DNA of 64,000 nucleotides from Propioniciclava sinopodophylli (GCF_004324755.1 NZ_SDMQ01000005.1:124001-188000); one strand, 5' to 3'. Positions 24,006 to 33,463 are shown, numbered from the stretch's first letter. A program made the numbers and translations. The notes: a model not told the origin generated them from the letters alone.

Positions 24006-24011
24006 ACGCTA
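24006..24011 (-). promoter_or_regulatory. Candidate -10 box for leaderless rarA mRNA
   Basis: TAGCGT on the minus strand ends seven bases before the rarA GTG (23998), the spacing expected when transcription starts at the start codon itself. No Shine-Dalgarno sequence precedes the GTG. Confidence 0.5.
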
Positions 24012-24039
24012 CCGCAACGACCAGTGGCACAATCCGGGG

Positions 24040-24774
24040 ATGGGCACCCTGATGCTGCTGCGCCACGGCGAGACGACCTTCAACGCCGCGCGGGTGTTCA
24101 CCGGGTTGCTGGACGCCCCGCTCGCCCCGACCGGAGAGGCCCAGGTGGAGGTCGCCGCGGACCTCCTCCGCGCCGAGGGGCTCGTGCCCGACCTCGTGTG
24201 GCAGTCGACGATGCTGCGGGCGTCCCGCACGACCGAGCTGCTGCTCGGCCACCTCGGGATCGACCTCGAGGTGCGCTCCACGTGGCGGCTGGTCGAGCGC
24301 GCCTACGGGTGCCTCACCAACGTCTCCAAGCACGACGCACGCCTGCGGTTCGGCGAGGAGGCCTTCTTCACATGGCGCCGGACGCTGCACGGGCGCCCGC
24401 CCGCGGCGTCGCCCGAGCAGGTCGCGGGCTGGGTCGACCCGGCCCCGGTCGCCGACCGTGGCCCTCTGGACGCCGGCGTCGGCGAGTCGCTGGTCGACGT
24501 GGTCGAGCGCATCACGTCCTGGTGGGTCGATGACCTCGAGCCCGCCCTGGCGGGCGGGGCCACGGTGTTCGTCGTCGCCCACGGCAACACGCTGCGCGCC
24601 CTGGCGGCGCTGGTGGCGGGCCTGACCGACGAGCAGGTGGAGCGGCTCAACATCCCGGCCGGGCACCCGCTGGTCATGTCCTACGCCGACGGACGCCTCG
24701 GCGCGGCCCGCTACCTCGACACGGACGCCGCGCACGTGGCGGCGGCGATCGTCGCCGCGGAGGGCGGCACCTAG
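24040..24774 (+). CDS. 2,3-bisphosphoglycerate-dependent phosphoglycerate mutase-family enzyme
   Basis: 244 residues, one of few plus-strand genes. The histidine phosphatase signature [10 protein letters not shown] (His9 as phospho-acceptor) opens it. The rest follows GpmA closely: [37 protein letters not shown] (compare the SWRLNERHYG of GpmA), [46 protein letters not shown] and [13 protein letters not shown]. That resemblance favours interconversion of 2- and 3-phosphoglycerate in glycolysis over a general phosphatase, but several changes (for example RAYG for RHYG) mean it could be a divergent paralogue. Start ATG 24040 lacks a ribosome-binding site; CACAAT lies six bases before it, so the message may be leaderless. 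Confidence 0.8.
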   Translation: MGTLMLLRHGETTFNAARVFTGLLDAPLAPTGEAQVEVAADLLRAEGLVPDLVWQSTMLRASRTTELLLGHLGIDLEVRSTWRLVERAYGCLTNVSKHDARLRFGEEAFFTWRRTLHGRPPAASPEQVAGWVDPAPVADRGPLDAGVGESLVDVVERITSWWVDDLEPALAGGATVFVVAHGNTLRALAALVAGLTDEQVERLNIPAGHPLVMSYADGRLGAARYLDTDAAHVAAAIVAAEGGT

Positions 24775-24780
24775 CCGCCC
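24762..24780 (+). terminator. Hairpin overlapping the stop of the phosphoglycerate-mutase-like gene
   Basis: Perfect 7-bp arms GGGCGGC and GCCGCCC with loop ACCTA, which contains part of the TAG stop codon. It lies at the junction with the convergent aspS end (24794). No U-run follows. Confidence 0.5.
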
Positions 24781-24793
24781 CCCGGGTCACGAC

Positions 24794-26611
24794 TCAGGCC
24801 TGGGCGGCCTCGGGAGCCTTGCCTTCGGCCTTGGCCTCGGAGGGCTTCGGCTTGAAGTCCACGCCGGCCTCCTTGCGCTGCTGCGCCGAGATGGGCGCGG
24901 GCGCCTCGGTCAGAGGGTCGAACCCGCCGCCCGACTTCGGGAAGGCGATGACGTCGCGGATCGTGTCGAAGCCCCCGAGCAGCATGACGAGGCGGTCGAG
25001 GCCGAAGGCGATGCCGCCGTGGGGCGGGGCGCCGTAGGCGAAAGCGTCCAGCAGGAAGCCGAACTTCTCCTGCGCCTCCTCGTCGGAGAGCCCCATCACC
25101 TTGAACACGCGCTCCTGCACGTCTCGGCGGTGGATACGGATCGAGCCGCCACCGATCTCGTTGCCGTTGGCGACGAAGTCATAGCCGTACGACAGCGCCG
25201 AGCCGGGATCGGTGTCGAAGGTCTCCAGAGACTCGGGCTTGGGCGAGGTGAAGGCGTGGTGCACCGCGGCCCACTTGCCCTCGGCGATCGCGACGTCGCC
25301 GGAAGCCACGGCGTCCTCGCGCGACTTGAACATGGGGGCGTCCACGACCCAGAGGAACGACCACGCGTCCTCGTCGATCTGGCCGGTGCGGCGGCCGATC
25401 TCCAGTCGGGCGGCACCCAGCAGCTCTTGGGTGGTCTCGCGCGCGCCGGCCCCGAAGAAGATCGCGTCGCCCGGCTGGGCACCCATGGCGGCGGCGAGGC
25501 CGTCGCGCTCGGCGTCCGTGATGTTCTTGGCGACCGGGCCGCCCAAGGTGCCGTCCTCGCCGATGGTGACGTAGGCCAGGCCCTTGGCGCCGCGCTGCTT
25601 GGCCCACTCCTGCCAGGCGTCGAACTGGCGACGCGGCTGGGATGCCCCGCCGGGCATGACCACTCCGCCGACGTAGGGGGCCTGGAACACGCGGAAGGGC
25701 GTGTCGGCAAAATAGTCGGTCAGCTCGCGGATCTTGTTGTCGAAGCGCAGGTCGGGCTTGTCGGAGCCGTAGTTGTCCATGGCGTCGTGCCAGGTCATCC
25801 GCGGCAGCGGAAGCTGCATCTCGACCCCGATGAGCCTCCAGCACGCGGCCATGACCTCTTCGGCCAGGGCGATCACGTCGTCCTGGTCGACGAAGCTCAT
25901 CTCGATGTCCAGCTGGGTGAACTCGGGCTGGCGGTCGGCGCGGAAGTCCTCGTCGCGGTAGCAGCGGGCGATCTGGTAGTAGCGCTCCATGCCGGCGACC
26001 ATGAGCAGCTGCTTGAAGAGCTGCGGGCTCTGCGGCAGGGCGTACCACTTGCCCGGGTGCAGGCGGGCCGGCACGACGAAGTCACGGGCGCCCTCGGGCG
26101 TCGAGCGGGTCAGCGTCGGGGTCTCGACGTCGTAGAAGTCACGGCCGTCGAGCACCTCGCGGATCGCGCGGGTCACCTTCGAGCGCAGCACGAGGGCCTC
26201 GTGCTGGCGCGGACGCCGCAGGTCGAGGTAGCGGTGCTTGAGCCGGGCATCCTCGCCGACGGTGGTGCGCTCGTCGATCTGGAACGGCAGCGGCGCGGCG
26301 GGGTTCAGCACCTCGAGGGTGCGGATGGCCACCTCGACCTCGCCGGTGGCGATGTTGGGGTTGACGTTCTCGGGGGTGCGCGCGTCGACGACGCCGGTCA
26401 CCGTGATGCAGAACTCGTTGCGCAGGTCGTGGATCCCCGCCTGCTCGAGGTACTCGTCACGGACGACCACCTGGCAGATGCCGGAGGCGTCGCGGAGGTC
26501 GATGAAGGCCACCCCGCCGTGGTCGCGCCGCTTGGCGACCCATCCTGCGAGGGTGACGGTCTGGCCCACGTCGCTCGAGCGGAGCTGTCCGGCCTGGTGC
26601 GTGCGCAACAT
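24794..26611 (-). CDS. aspS: Aspartyl-tRNA synthetase
   Basis: 605 residues, bacterial type. Charges tRNA(Asp), possibly also tRNA(Asn) if this organism lacks AsnRS. Anticodon-binding OB domain at the N-terminus ([24 protein letters not shown], partly), class II core with motif 2 [26 protein letters not shown] (partly), the bacterial GAD insertion domain (about 290-420) and motif 3 [17 protein letters not shown]. The C-terminal tail is Lys/Ala/Glu-rich. Start ATG 26611, codons MLRTHQAGQ. It converges with the phosphoglycerate-mutase-like gene (19 bp between stops). Upstream is a 194-bp gap with its own candidate promoter. Confidence 0.97.
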   Translation of the reverse strand: MLRTHQAGQLRSSDVGQTVTLAGWVAKRRDHGGVAFIDLRDASGICQVVVRDEYLEQAGIHDLRNEFCITVTGVVDARTPENVNPNIATGEVEVAIRTLEVLNPAAPLPFQIDERTTVGEDARLKHRYLDLRRPRQHEALVLRSKVTRAIREVLDGRDFYDVETPTLTRSTPEGARDFVVPARLHPGKWYALPQSPQLFKQLLMVAGMERYYQIARCYRDEDFRADRQPEFTQLDIEMSFVDQDDVIALAEEVMAACWRLIGVEMQLPLPRMTWHDAMDNYGSDKPDLRFDNKIRELTDYFADTPFRVFQAPYVGGVVMPGGASQPRRQFDAWQEWAKQRGAKGLAYVTIGEDGTLGGPVAKNITDAERDGLAAAMGAQPGDAIFFGAGARETTQELLGAARLEIGRRTGQIDEDAWSFLWVVDAPMFKSREDAVASGDVAIAEGKWAAVHHAFTSPKPESLETFDTDPGSALSYGYDFVANGNEIGGGSIRIHRRDVQERVFKVMGLSDEEAQEKFGFLLDAFAYGAPPHGGIAFGLDRLVMLLGGFDTIRDVIAFPKSGGGFDPLTEAPAPISAQQRKEAGVDFKPKPSEAKAEGKAPEAAQA

Positions 26612-26638
26612 GCTGCGTGATTCCCTTCTTGCCCCCGC

Positions 26639-26815
26639 ATGGACGGTACGGGGCGCGTGGGGGTGATTGTACGCACTGCGGCGACGACGCGCCGCGCCGC
26701 GGCCGCGACGGTCTCGCTCGTGGATGCCATGAAAACCGCGCTCTAGATGACCCCCGGTGTGATCGACGACGTGGACGTCTACGTCGACGCGGCGACGGGC
26801 GAGATTCAGGCCTGA
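26639..26815 (+). pseudogene. Possible decayed small reading frame in the aspS-hisS gap
   Basis: From ATG 26639 one frame runs 59 codons to TGA 26815 with a single in-frame TAG at 26744-26746. Its last part reads [22 protein letters not shown], which looks like ordinary protein sequence rather than antisense noise. I do not recognise a family. It overlaps the hisS end by 10 bases on the other strand and the aspS promoter region. It may be a gene relic or chance; this 194-bp gap holds nothing else I can see. Confidence 0.2.
26666..26671 (-). promoter_or_regulatory. Candidate -10 box for aspS
   Basis: TACAAT on the minus strand, one mismatch from TATAAT and a full TANNNT match, about 55 bases before the aspS ATG in an otherwise very GC-rich gap. 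The -35 region shows no TTGACA-like hexamer. Confidence 0.4.
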
Positions 26816-28137
26816 CGACCGACGCCCGGGAGCAGGTCGGCCGCCGGCGGCGTCCAGATCGTGGGGTCGGCCGCGACCTGCTCGCCGGAGCGGATGTCCT
26901 TGACCGAGCCGTCGGAGAACCACACGTACGGGATGCCGCGCCGGTCGGCGTAGCGGATCTGCTTGCCGAACTTGTCGGCCTTGGGCGCCACCTCGGTCGG
27001 GATGCCGCGGGCCCGGAGCTGCGCGGCCACGCCCAGGGCGGCGCCGCGGGTCTCCTCGGCGTCCACCGCGACGAGGACGCAGGTCGGCACCGACCGCGAC
27101 GCCACGAGCTGGCCGCGGGCGATCAGCGGCGCGAGGATGCGCGTGACGCCCACGGAGATGCCGACGCCCGGCCAGGTGCGCTTGCCGTCGGTGGCCAGCG
27201 CGTCGTACCGCCCGCCGGAGCAGATCGAGCCCAGCGATTCGAAGCCGGCCATCTCTGTCTCGTACACGGTGCCGGTGTAGTAGTCGAGCCCGCGGGCGAT
27301 CTTGAGGTCGGCGACGAGACGCCCGGGCACGGCTGCCGCGGCGGCGGTGACGACCTCGGCCAGCGAGACGAGCCCCTCCTCCAGCAGCGGGTGCTCCACG
27401 CCCAGGGCGCGGACGCGCTCCACGAACGAGGTGTCGGCCGACTGGATGGTGGCCAGCGCCAGGCATTTGTCGGCCGCCTCGCCGCTCATGCCGAGCTCGT
27501 CGACCAGGAGGGCGCGGACGGCGTCCGGCCCGATCTTGTCGAGCTTGTCGACGCGCTGCAGCACCGCCATGTGGTCCTCGACGCCCAGGCCGCGGTAGAA
27601 GCCCTCGGCGAGCTTGCGGTTGTTGACGTGCATGACGACCGGCGGCAGCCCGAACTCGGTGTGGAGGCGCTCGAGGGCCTCCAGCATGACCACCGCCACC
27701 TCGATGTCGTGATGGGCGGCGAGCGTGTTCTCGCCGACGATGTCGATGTCGGCTTGGCAGAACTCACGGTAGCGGCCCTCCTGCGGGCGCTCGCCCCGCC
27801 ACACTTTCTGGATCTGATAGCGGCGGAAGGGGAACGCGAGGTGCCCGGCGTTCTCCTGCACGTAGCGGGCGAAGGGCACGGTCAGGTCGAAGTGCAGGCC
27901 CAGGTCGTCACCGGACGCCGCGCCCGCCGGGTCGGCGTGCAGCCGTCGGACGACGTAGACCTCCTTGGTGATGTCGCCCTTACGGGTCAGGGCGTCCATC
28001 GTCTCGACCGCACGCGTCTCGACGGACGCGAAGCCGTGCAGCTCGAACGTCTGCCGCAGGGAGTCGAGGACGGCCTGCTCCACGATCCGGCCGTTCGGCA
28101 GGAACTCGGGGAAGCCGGACAGGGGCTTGGGTCGCAT
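26806..28137 (-). CDS. hisS: Histidyl-tRNA synthetase
   Basis: 443 residues. Class II synthetase charging tRNA(His). Motif 2 region [20 protein letters not shown] is followed by IDIVGE. The histidine-specific signatures [12 protein letters not shown] and the glycine-rich [12 protein letters not shown] are present, and the C-terminal anticodon-binding domain starts near residue 345 ([15 protein letters not shown]). The [13 protein letters not shown] form differs from the REFHQ form of E. coli HisRS and resembles the longer actinobacterial/eukaryote-like branch, from memory. The ATG at 28137 has GAGG five bases before it; a longer N-terminus reaching into the preceding gene is unlikely. The MBL-fold gene ends 7 bp upstream, so the two form an operon. 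Confidence 0.96.
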   Translation of the reverse strand: MRPKPLSGFPEFLPNGRIVEQAVLDSLRQTFELHGFASVETRAVETMDALTRKGDITKEVYVVRRLHADPAGAASGDDLGLHFDLTVPFARYVQENAGHLAFPFRRYQIQKVWRGERPQEGRYREFCQADIDIVGENTLAAHHDIEVAVVMLEALERLHTEFGLPPVVMHVNNRKLAEGFYRGLGVEDHMAVLQRVDKLDKIGPDAVRALLVDELGMSGEAADKCLALATIQSADTSFVERVRALGVEHPLLEEGLVSLAEVVTAAAAAVPGRLVADLKIARGLDYYTGTVYETEMAGFESLGSICSGGRYDALATDGKRTWPGVGISVGVTRILAPLIARGQLVASRSVPTCVLVAVDAEETRGAALGVAAQLRARGIPTEVAPKADKFGKQIRYADRRGIPYVWFSDGSVKDIRSGEQVAADPTIWTPPAADLLPGVGRQA

Positions 28138-28144
28138 GGTCACC

Positions 28145-28840
28145 TCAGCGGAGATAGGAGTCTTGCAGGTACGGGTTGGTGGCACGCTCGCGGGCCATCG
28201 TGGTCTCGGGGCCGTGCCCGGGCAGCAGCGCCGCCGTGTCCGGCAGCACCAGGATGATGTCGCGCAGCGTCGCGCGCATGGCGTCGTCGTCGCCGCCGGG
28301 CAGGTCCGTGCGGCCGATCGACCCGGCGAAGACCACGTCGCCGGTGAAGATGAGCTCGGTCAGCTCGGGCGCCTGCGGGAGCGGCTCGGGCAGCCCCACG
28401 CGCCACAGCAGGCAGCCCGGGCGGTGCCCGGGAGCCACCTCGGTGGTGAACGCGATGCCGGCGAGCTCCAGCGCCTCACCGCCGACGAGTTCGCGGACGT
28501 GGGCCGGCTCCACGTGGTTGACCCCGAAGCGCTCGATGATCTGGGCGGCGATGTCGCCCAGCAGGCTCGGGTCGAACAGTTCGCGGTCCTCGGCGTGAAT
28601 GTAGGCCGGCACGCCATAGTGGTCGGCGACATCAGCCGCCCCGCCCACGTGGTCGGGGTGGCCGTGGGTGAGCACGACGGCCTCCACCTGCAGGCCGCGC
28701 TGGTCCACGATCTGCTTGACGCCGTCGAAGGCGTTCACGCCCGGGTCGACCACCACGCAGCGCCGCCCGTCGAGGGAAAGGACGTAGCAGTTGGCCTGGA
28801 ACGGGCCGGCCGGGAACGAGGTCAGGAACACGTTGTTCAC
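28145..28840 (-). CDS. MBL-fold metallo-hydrolase, glyoxalase II-like
   Basis: 231 residues. The metallo-beta-lactamase fold with the zinc motif LTHGHPDHVGG at about residues 57-67, a later metal histidine in APGHRPGC, the bridging aspartate in FTGDVVFAGSIGRTDLPGG, and the last His in LLPGHGPETT. This arrangement is typical of hydroxyacylglutathione hydrolase-like proteins that sit beside hisS in actinobacteria. Since actinobacteria usually use mycothiol rather than glutathione, the true thioester substrate is unknown. GTG start at 28840. It is divergent from the DUF349 gene with only 47 bp between, which includes an 8-bp inverted repeat. Confidence 0.88.
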   Translation of the reverse strand: MNNVFLTSFPAGPFQANCYVLSLDGRRCVVVDPGVNAFDGVKQIVDQRGLQVEAVVLTHGHPDHVGGAADVADHYGVPAYIHAEDRELFDPSLLGDIAAQIIERFGVNHVEPAHVRELVGGEALELAGIAFTTEVAPGHRPGCLLWRVGLPEPLPQAPELTELIFTGDVVFAGSIGRTDLPGGDDDAMRATLRDIILVLPDTAALLPGHGPETTMARERATNPYLQDSYLR

Positions 28841-28849
28841 CTTATCGCC

Positions 28850-28872
28850 GGACGCCGCTACGCACGGCGTCC
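28850..28872. promoter_or_regulatory. Perfect 8-bp inverted repeat between divergent MBL-fold and DUF349 genes
   Basis: Arms GGACGCCG and CGGCGTCC flank a 7-base spacer and fill half of the 47-bp divergent gap. Each arm contains one copy of the window-wide heptamer GGACGCC/GGCGTCC. It could be an operator for both genes or a structure in either leader. Confidence 0.4.
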
Positions 28873-28887
28873 CGGTTTTCGGGCAAG

Positions 28888-30141
28888 ATGGAGCCCATGA
28901 CTGACTCTGCAGGTCCGGCCAGCTTCGGTCGTGTCGATCCCGATGGCACCGTCTACGTGACCACGGGTGAGGGCGAACGGGCGGTCGGTCAGGTTCCCGA
29001 CGTGTCCCCCGACGAGGCGCTCGCCTTCTTCGTCCGGCGCTATGAGGCCCTCGAGCTGGAGGTGGCGCTGCTCGAGCAGCGCCTGAACTCCGGTGCGGTC
29101 TCCCCCGACGACGCGCGCCACACGATCAAGAACCTCCGCAAGTCGGTCTCCGAGGCCAACGCGGTGGGCGACCTCGCCGCCCTGGAGACCCGGCTCGAGG
29201 CCCTGCAGCCCCGGCTGGCCGAGGCGTCCGAAGCCCGCAAGGCCGAGCGTGCCAAGCAGCACGAGGCCACCCGCGAGGCCAAGGAGGCCATGGTCGGCGA
29301 GGCCGAGGCGCTGGCGTCCGGCAACGACTGGCGCGGCGGGGTCAACCGCTTCCGGCAGCTGCTGGAGGAGTGGAAGGCGCTCCCCCGCATCGACCGCGCC
29401 ATCGATGACGAGCTGTGGCACCGCTTCAGCTCCGCGCGCACCACGTACACGCGCCGCCGCAAGGCGCAGTTCTCCGAGCAGTCCGCCAAGTGGGGCGGGG
29501 CGAAGGCCACGAAGGAGCAGATCATCGCCGAGGCCCGCGAACTCGCGGACTCGACCGACTGGGGCCCCACCTCGGGTGCGTTCCGCGACCTGATGACCCG
29601 CTGGAAGGCCGCCGGGTCCGCCGCGCGCGAGGACGACAACAAGCTGTGGGCCGAGTTCCGCGGCATCCAGGACCAGTTCTTCAACGCCCGCACCGCCGCC
29701 CAGTCGGCGCAGGACGAGGAGTTCTCCGGCAATCTGATCGCCAAGGAAGAGCTGCTCACCCGGGCGGAGGCCGAGATCCTCCCGGTGACCGACCACGCCC
29801 AGGCACGCACCCAGTTCCGCCAGTTCCTGGCCCAGTACAACGAGCTCGGCAAGGTGCCCCGCGATGCCATGCGCGGCCTCGACAACCGCGTCCGCGCGAT
29901 CGAACAGGCCGTTCGCAAGGCCGAGGAGGACGAGTGGAAGCGGACCGACCCCGAGGCGCGCCGGCGCGCTGAGGAGACGGTCGCCATGCTCGGCGCCGAG
30001 ATCGCCAAGCTGGCCGCCAAGGTCGAGAAGGCCGAGGCCCGCGGCGACAAGCAGGCCGCCAAGAAGGCCCAGGACTCGATCGCGACCTATCAGACCTGGC
30101 TCGACCAGGCGAAGGCCACGCTGGCCGACTTCACCCGCTGA
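28888..30141 (+). CDS. DUF349 domain-containing coiled-coil protein
   Basis: 417 residues, strongly charged and helical, with several DUF349 repeats. Each repeat carries a pattern such as DWRGGVNRFRQLLEEWKALPRIDRAIDDELWHRF (only described here), seen again near 230 (DWGPTSGAFRDLMTRWKAAG) and more weakly near 300. The C-terminal 60 residues (KLAAKVEKAEARGDKQAAKK) form a coiled coil. No function is established for actinobacterial members. It starts at ATG 28888; a second ATG three codons on (28897) is equally possible because only a weak GGAG is present. It converges with the response regulator gene, six bases between stops. Confidence 0.85.
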   Translation: MEPMTDSAGPASFGRVDPDGTVYVTTGEGERAVGQVPDVSPDEALAFFVRRYEALELEVALLEQRLNSGAVSPDDARHTIKNLRKSVSEANAVGDLAALETRLEALQPRLAEASEARKAERAKQHEATREAKEAMVGEAEALASGNDWRGGVNRFRQLLEEWKALPRIDRAIDDELWHRFSSARTTYTRRRKAQFSEQSAKWGGAKATKEQIIAEARELADSTDWGPTSGAFRDLMTRWKAAGSAAREDDNKLWAEFRGIQDQFFNARTAAQSAQDEEFSGNLIAKEELLTRAEAEILPVTDHAQARTQFRQFLAQYNELGKVPRDAMRGLDNRVRAIEQAVRKAEEDEWKRTDPEARRRAEETVAMLGAEIAKLAAKVEKAEARGDKQAAKKAQDSIATYQTWLDQAKATLADFTR

Positions 30142-30147
30142 GGTCGC

Positions 30148-30765
30148 CTACCGGATGATCCCCGCCTGCCGGGCCGCGGCCACCGCCGCGGTCCGGTTGT
30201 CCACGCGCAGCTTCTCGTAGACGTGGCCGAGGTGCGTCTTCACCGTCGCCTCCGACAGGAACAGCCGGCGTGCGATCTGGCGGTTGGCCAGCCCTTCGGC
30301 CAGCAGCGCCACGACCTCGCGCTCCCGTTCGGTGAGCTCGTTCGGTGGCGCGACGACCCGGCGCGCGAGGCGTCCGGCGACGGCGGGGGCGAAGACGGCC
30401 TCGCCGCGTGCGGCGGCCTCGACTGCGGCCCCGAGTGCCTCGGGGGTGGCGTCCTTGAGCAGGTAGCCCGCGGCCCCCGCCTCGATTGCGGCGACGATGT
30501 CGGCATCGGTGTCGTAGGTGGTCAGGATCAGCACCCGCGCGCGCGGGTCGCGGCGCAGCAGCTCGCGGGTCACGGCGACGCCGTTGTCGGCGCCCAGCTG
30601 GAGGTCCATGAGGACGACATCGGGGCGCTCCCGGCCAACGACCGCCAGCGCGGCGGAGCCGTCACCGGCCTCCCCCACGACCTCGATCCCCGGCCGCGTG
30701 GCGAGCAGGGCCGTGAGGCCCGCGCGCACGACCGGGTGGTCGTCCACGATCACGACAGTGGTCAT
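30148..30765 (-). CDS. NarL/LuxR-family two-component response regulator
   Basis: 205 residues. Receiver domain 1-115: DD pair in VVIVDDHPVV, phospho-acceptor Asp in VVLMDLQLG, Thr/switch residues in LILTTYDTD and Lys in GYLLKDA, all intact. LuxR-type helix-turn-helix at about 140-200: LTEREREVVALLAEGLANRQIA and SEATVKTHLGHVYEKLRV. It should bind DNA when phosphorylated. The ATG at 30765 overlaps the stop of the sensor-kinase remnant (ATGA) and has GGGGGAG in front. Because the partner kinase is broken, this regulator is either orphaned or served by another kinase or small phospho-donor. Confidence 0.93.
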   Translation of the reverse strand: MTTVVIVDDHPVVRAGLTALLATRPGIEVVGEAGDGSAALAVVGRERPDVVLMDLQLGADNGVAVTRELLRRDPRARVLILTTYDTDADIVAAIEAGAAGYLLKDATPEALGAAVEAAARGEAVFAPAVAGRLARRVVAPPNELTEREREVVALLAEGLANRQIARRLFLSEATVKTHLGHVYEKLRVDNRTAAVAAARQAGIIR

Positions 30766-31143
30766 GCTCCCCCTCCCAGCGGCACCGAAGCTGCGACCGC
30801 GGTCCCCTCACCCGGCGCCGACTCGACGCCCAGGGTCCCGCCCAACGCGGCCAGGCGCTCGCGCATGGCGCGCAGGCCGAAGCCGCCGGCGTCCGTTGAC
30901 TGGGGGGTGGCGGCGGGGTCGAAGCCGCTCCCGTCATCGACGACGTCCACAAGCAGTTCGTCGGGCGCGTAGCTCAGCGACACCACGACCCGCGTGGCGA
31001 GCGCGTGCTGCCGCACGTTGGCCAGCGCCCCCTGCACCAACCGCCTCGGACGCCAACCGCTCCAGCAGGCGGCGCACGGCCGCGGGCAGGGGCGCGTCTT
31101 CGAGCTGGGCCGGGCCGTACTTCACGGGCATGGCCAGCGCCAT
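30762..31143 (-). pseudogene. Remnant of a NarL-type sensor histidine kinase (truncated and frameshifted)
   Basis: The 3' part (30762 to about 31045) encodes LVQGALANVRQHA, DDGSGFDP and GGFGLRAMRERLAALGG, the N and G boxes of the HATPase domain of NarL-family kinases. The 5' part (to about 31143) encodes PVKYGPAQLEDAPLPAAVRRLLERLAS in another frame, a piece that should precede the N box by some 25-30 residues. So an internal stretch is deleted with a frame change near 31045. The sensor region and the histidine box are gone, because the gene now begins 11 bp after the rel stop. The N-box Glu is Gly. The remaining reading frame still overlaps the response regulator start. Confidence 0.8.
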
Positions 31144-31153
31144 GATGCGTTGA

Positions 31154-33463
31154 TCAGCCAGGCTTGACCCGGCTGACCTCGTACACGCCGGGGACGCGCT
31201 GCAGGCTCCGCAGCACCGTGTCGAGGTGCCGCGGGTCGGGCGTCTGGAACGTCAGCCGCATCGTGAACACGTGGTCCTTGGAAGCGTTGGCACTCACCGA
31301 GACGATGCTCATGTGCAGGTCGCTGAGAACCCGGGTGACGTCGCTGAGCATGCCCCCGCGGTCGATGCCCTCGAGCTGCACCGCGACGAGGAAGGCGGCG
31401 TCCGCGCTCGGCGCCCACGAGACCGGCACCAGCCGCTCCGGGTAGCGCTTGAGGGAGTCGACGTTCGTGCAGTCCTCGCGGTGCACCGAGATGCCCTCGC
31501 TGCGCGTCACGAAGCCAAGGATGGGGTCGCCCGGCACCGGCAGGCAGCACTTGGCGAGCTTGGTGTACATGTCGGGGTCGCCGTCGACGACGACGCCGGA
31601 GTGGTCGCGCGGCAGCTTGCGCATGGGGCGCACGAGCAGGGCCTCGTCCACCAGGGACGCCTCGGCCACTGCCTCTCCCCCGCCGATGGTCTGGACGATC
31701 TGCGCCACGACGGCCTGGGGGCCAACCGTGCCCTCGCCGATCGCGGCCCAGAGGCTGGGCACGTCGGAGACGTGGAAGTGCTGCACCAGCCCGGCGAGCA
31801 CCTCCGGGGTGAGCAGGCGCGAAGCGACGTGCGCACGCCGCATCTGCTTGCTGAGCATCTCCTTGCCGTGTTCGATCGCCTCGTCGCGGCGCTCGCGTGT
31901 GAAGTGCTGGCGGATCTTCGAGCGGGCCCTGGGCGTCTTGACGAAGCTCAGCCAGTCGCGGCTCGGTCCGGCGTTCTGGGCCTTGGACGTGATGATGTCC
32001 ACGACCATGCCCATCTCGAGATGCGAGTCCAGCGGCACGAGCTTGCCGTTGACGCGCGCCCCGATGCAGCGGTGGCCGACCTCGGTGTGGATCGCGTAGG
32101 CGAAGTCGACGGGCGTGGAGCCGGCAGGCAGCGAGATGACGTCACCCTTGGGCGAGAAGACGAAGACCTCGTTCTTGGCGATCTCCTCCGTGAAGGTGTC
32201 GAGGAACTCGCCGGAATCCTCGGTCTCCTTCTGCCACTCCGAGATCGACTGCACCCAGTTGATCTGGTCGCCGGCGGACTTGCCCTCCTTGTAGCGCCAG
32301 TGGGCGGCCACGCCGAACTCGGCCTGCCGGTGCATCTCGTGGGTGCGGATCTGCAACTCCACCGGCTTGCCGCCCGGCCCCAACACCGTGGTGTGCAGCG
32401 ACTGGTACAGGTTGAACTTCGGCATCGCGATGTAGTCCTTGAACCGCCCCGGCAGCGGACGCCACCGGGCGTGCAGGACTCCGAGCACGTCATAGCACTC
32501 GCGCTTGGTCTCGACGAGGATGCGCAGGCCGACCAGGTCGTAGATGTCGTAGAAGTCCCGGCCCCGGACCATCATCTTTTGGTAGATCGAATAGTAGTGC
32601 TTCGGCCGGCCGTACACCGTCGCCTTGATCTTCTCGGCCGCCAGGTCCTCGCGCACCTGGGTGATGACGGTGCCGAGGTACTGGTCGCGCAGTGGCGCCC
32701 GCTCGGCGACCAGCTTCACGATCTCGGAGTAGATCTTGGGCTCCAGCACGGAGAACGACAGGTCCTCCAGCTCCCACTTGATCGCGTTCATGCCCAGGCG
32801 GTGGGCCAGTGGGGCGTAGATCTCCAGGGTGTCGCGCGCGATCCGGGCCTGCTTGTCCTGCCGCAGCGAGGAGATCGTGCGCATGTTGTGCAGGCGGTCG
32901 CCGAGCTTGATGACCAGCACGCGGATGTCGCGGGCCATCGCGACGACCATCTTGCGGATCGTCTCGGCCTTCGCGGACTCGCCGTAGACCATCTTGTCGA
33001 GCTTGGTGACGCCGTCGACCATCGTGGCGACTTCCTCGCCGAAGTCGGCCGTCAGCTGGGCCAGCGTGTAGCCCGTGTCCTCCACCGTGTCGTGCAGCAG
33101 CGCGGCGCAGATCGTGGACTCGGTCAGCCCCAGGCCGGCGAGGATCGTCGCGACCGCCAACGGGTGCGTGATGTAGGAGTCACCGCTCTTGCGAGTCTGC
33201 CCCTCGTGGTAGTGCTCGGCCGTGCGGTAGGCGCGCTCGATCAGCGCCGTGTCGACCTTGGCGTGGTGCTGGCGCATCGCCGAGAACAGCGGATCGAGGG
33301 CGGCGGCGGTGGACGGCTTCTGCGAGCCGAGCAGGGCGAGCATGCGCCGGACGCTGCGACGCGGCTGGTCGGGGACGGCTGGGACGGGGGCCGGGGCGTC
33401 CGGCACCGAGGGGACGCGTGGGTCGTACGGCGCGCTGGCGGGCTGGCTGGTGGTTTCGCTCAT
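31154..33463 (-). CDS. relA: Bifunctional (p)ppGpp synthetase/hydrolase Rel
   Basis: 769 residues. Makes and degrades the stringent-response alarmone. Hydrolase HD domain with HDTVEDT at about 124-130 and LGDRLHNMRTI; synthetase domain with YDLVGLRILV and the RFKDYIAMPKFNLYQSLHTT region (about 340). The RxKD form of that motif marks a bifunctional enzyme. TGS domain (FVFSPKGDVISLPAGSTPVDFAYAIH, partly) at about 435-500, helical region, and C-terminal ACT domain (about 695-769). ATG 33463 has GGGAGG seven bases upstream; an ATG six codons earlier overlaps that site and is unlikely. It lies downstream of apt and the potassium channel gene. Confidence 0.96.
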   Translation of the reverse strand: MSETTSQPASAPYDPRVPSVPDAPAPVPAVPDQPRRSVRRMLALLGSQKPSTAAALDPLFSAMRQHHAKVDTALIERAYRTAEHYHEGQTRKSGDSYITHPLAVATILAGLGLTESTICAALLHDTVEDTGYTLAQLTADFGEEVATMVDGVTKLDKMVYGESAKAETIRKMVVAMARDIRVLVIKLGDRLHNMRTISSLRQDKQARIARDTLEIYAPLAHRLGMNAIKWELEDLSFSVLEPKIYSEIVKLVAERAPLRDQYLGTVITQVREDLAAEKIKATVYGRPKHYYSIYQKMMVRGRDFYDIYDLVGLRILVETKRECYDVLGVLHARWRPLPGRFKDYIAMPKFNLYQSLHTTVLGPGGKPVELQIRTHEMHRQAEFGVAAHWRYKEGKSAGDQINWVQSISEWQKETEDSGEFLDTFTEEIAKNEVFVFSPKGDVISLPAGSTPVDFAYAIHTEVGHRCIGARVNGKLVPLDSHLEMGMVVDIITSKAQNAGPSRDWLSFVKTPRARSKIRQHFTRERRDEAIEHGKEMLSKQMRRAHVASRLLTPEVLAGLVQHFHVSDVPSLWAAIGEGTVGPQAVVAQIVQTIGGGEAVAEASLVDEALLVRPMRKLPRDHSGVVVDGDPDMYTKLAKCCLPVPGDPILGFVTRSEGISVHREDCTNVDSLKRYPERLVPVSWAPSADAAFLVAVQLEGIDRGGMLSDVTRVLSDLHMSIVSVSANASKDHVFTMRLTFQTPDPRHLDTVLRSLQRVPGVYEVSRVKPG

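Noticed and set aside
24028-24039. CACAAT six bases before the phosphoglycerate-mutase-like ATG as a leaderless promoter
   Set aside because: It lacks the TA of the TANNNT box, so I mention it in the gene entry but do not list it as a site.
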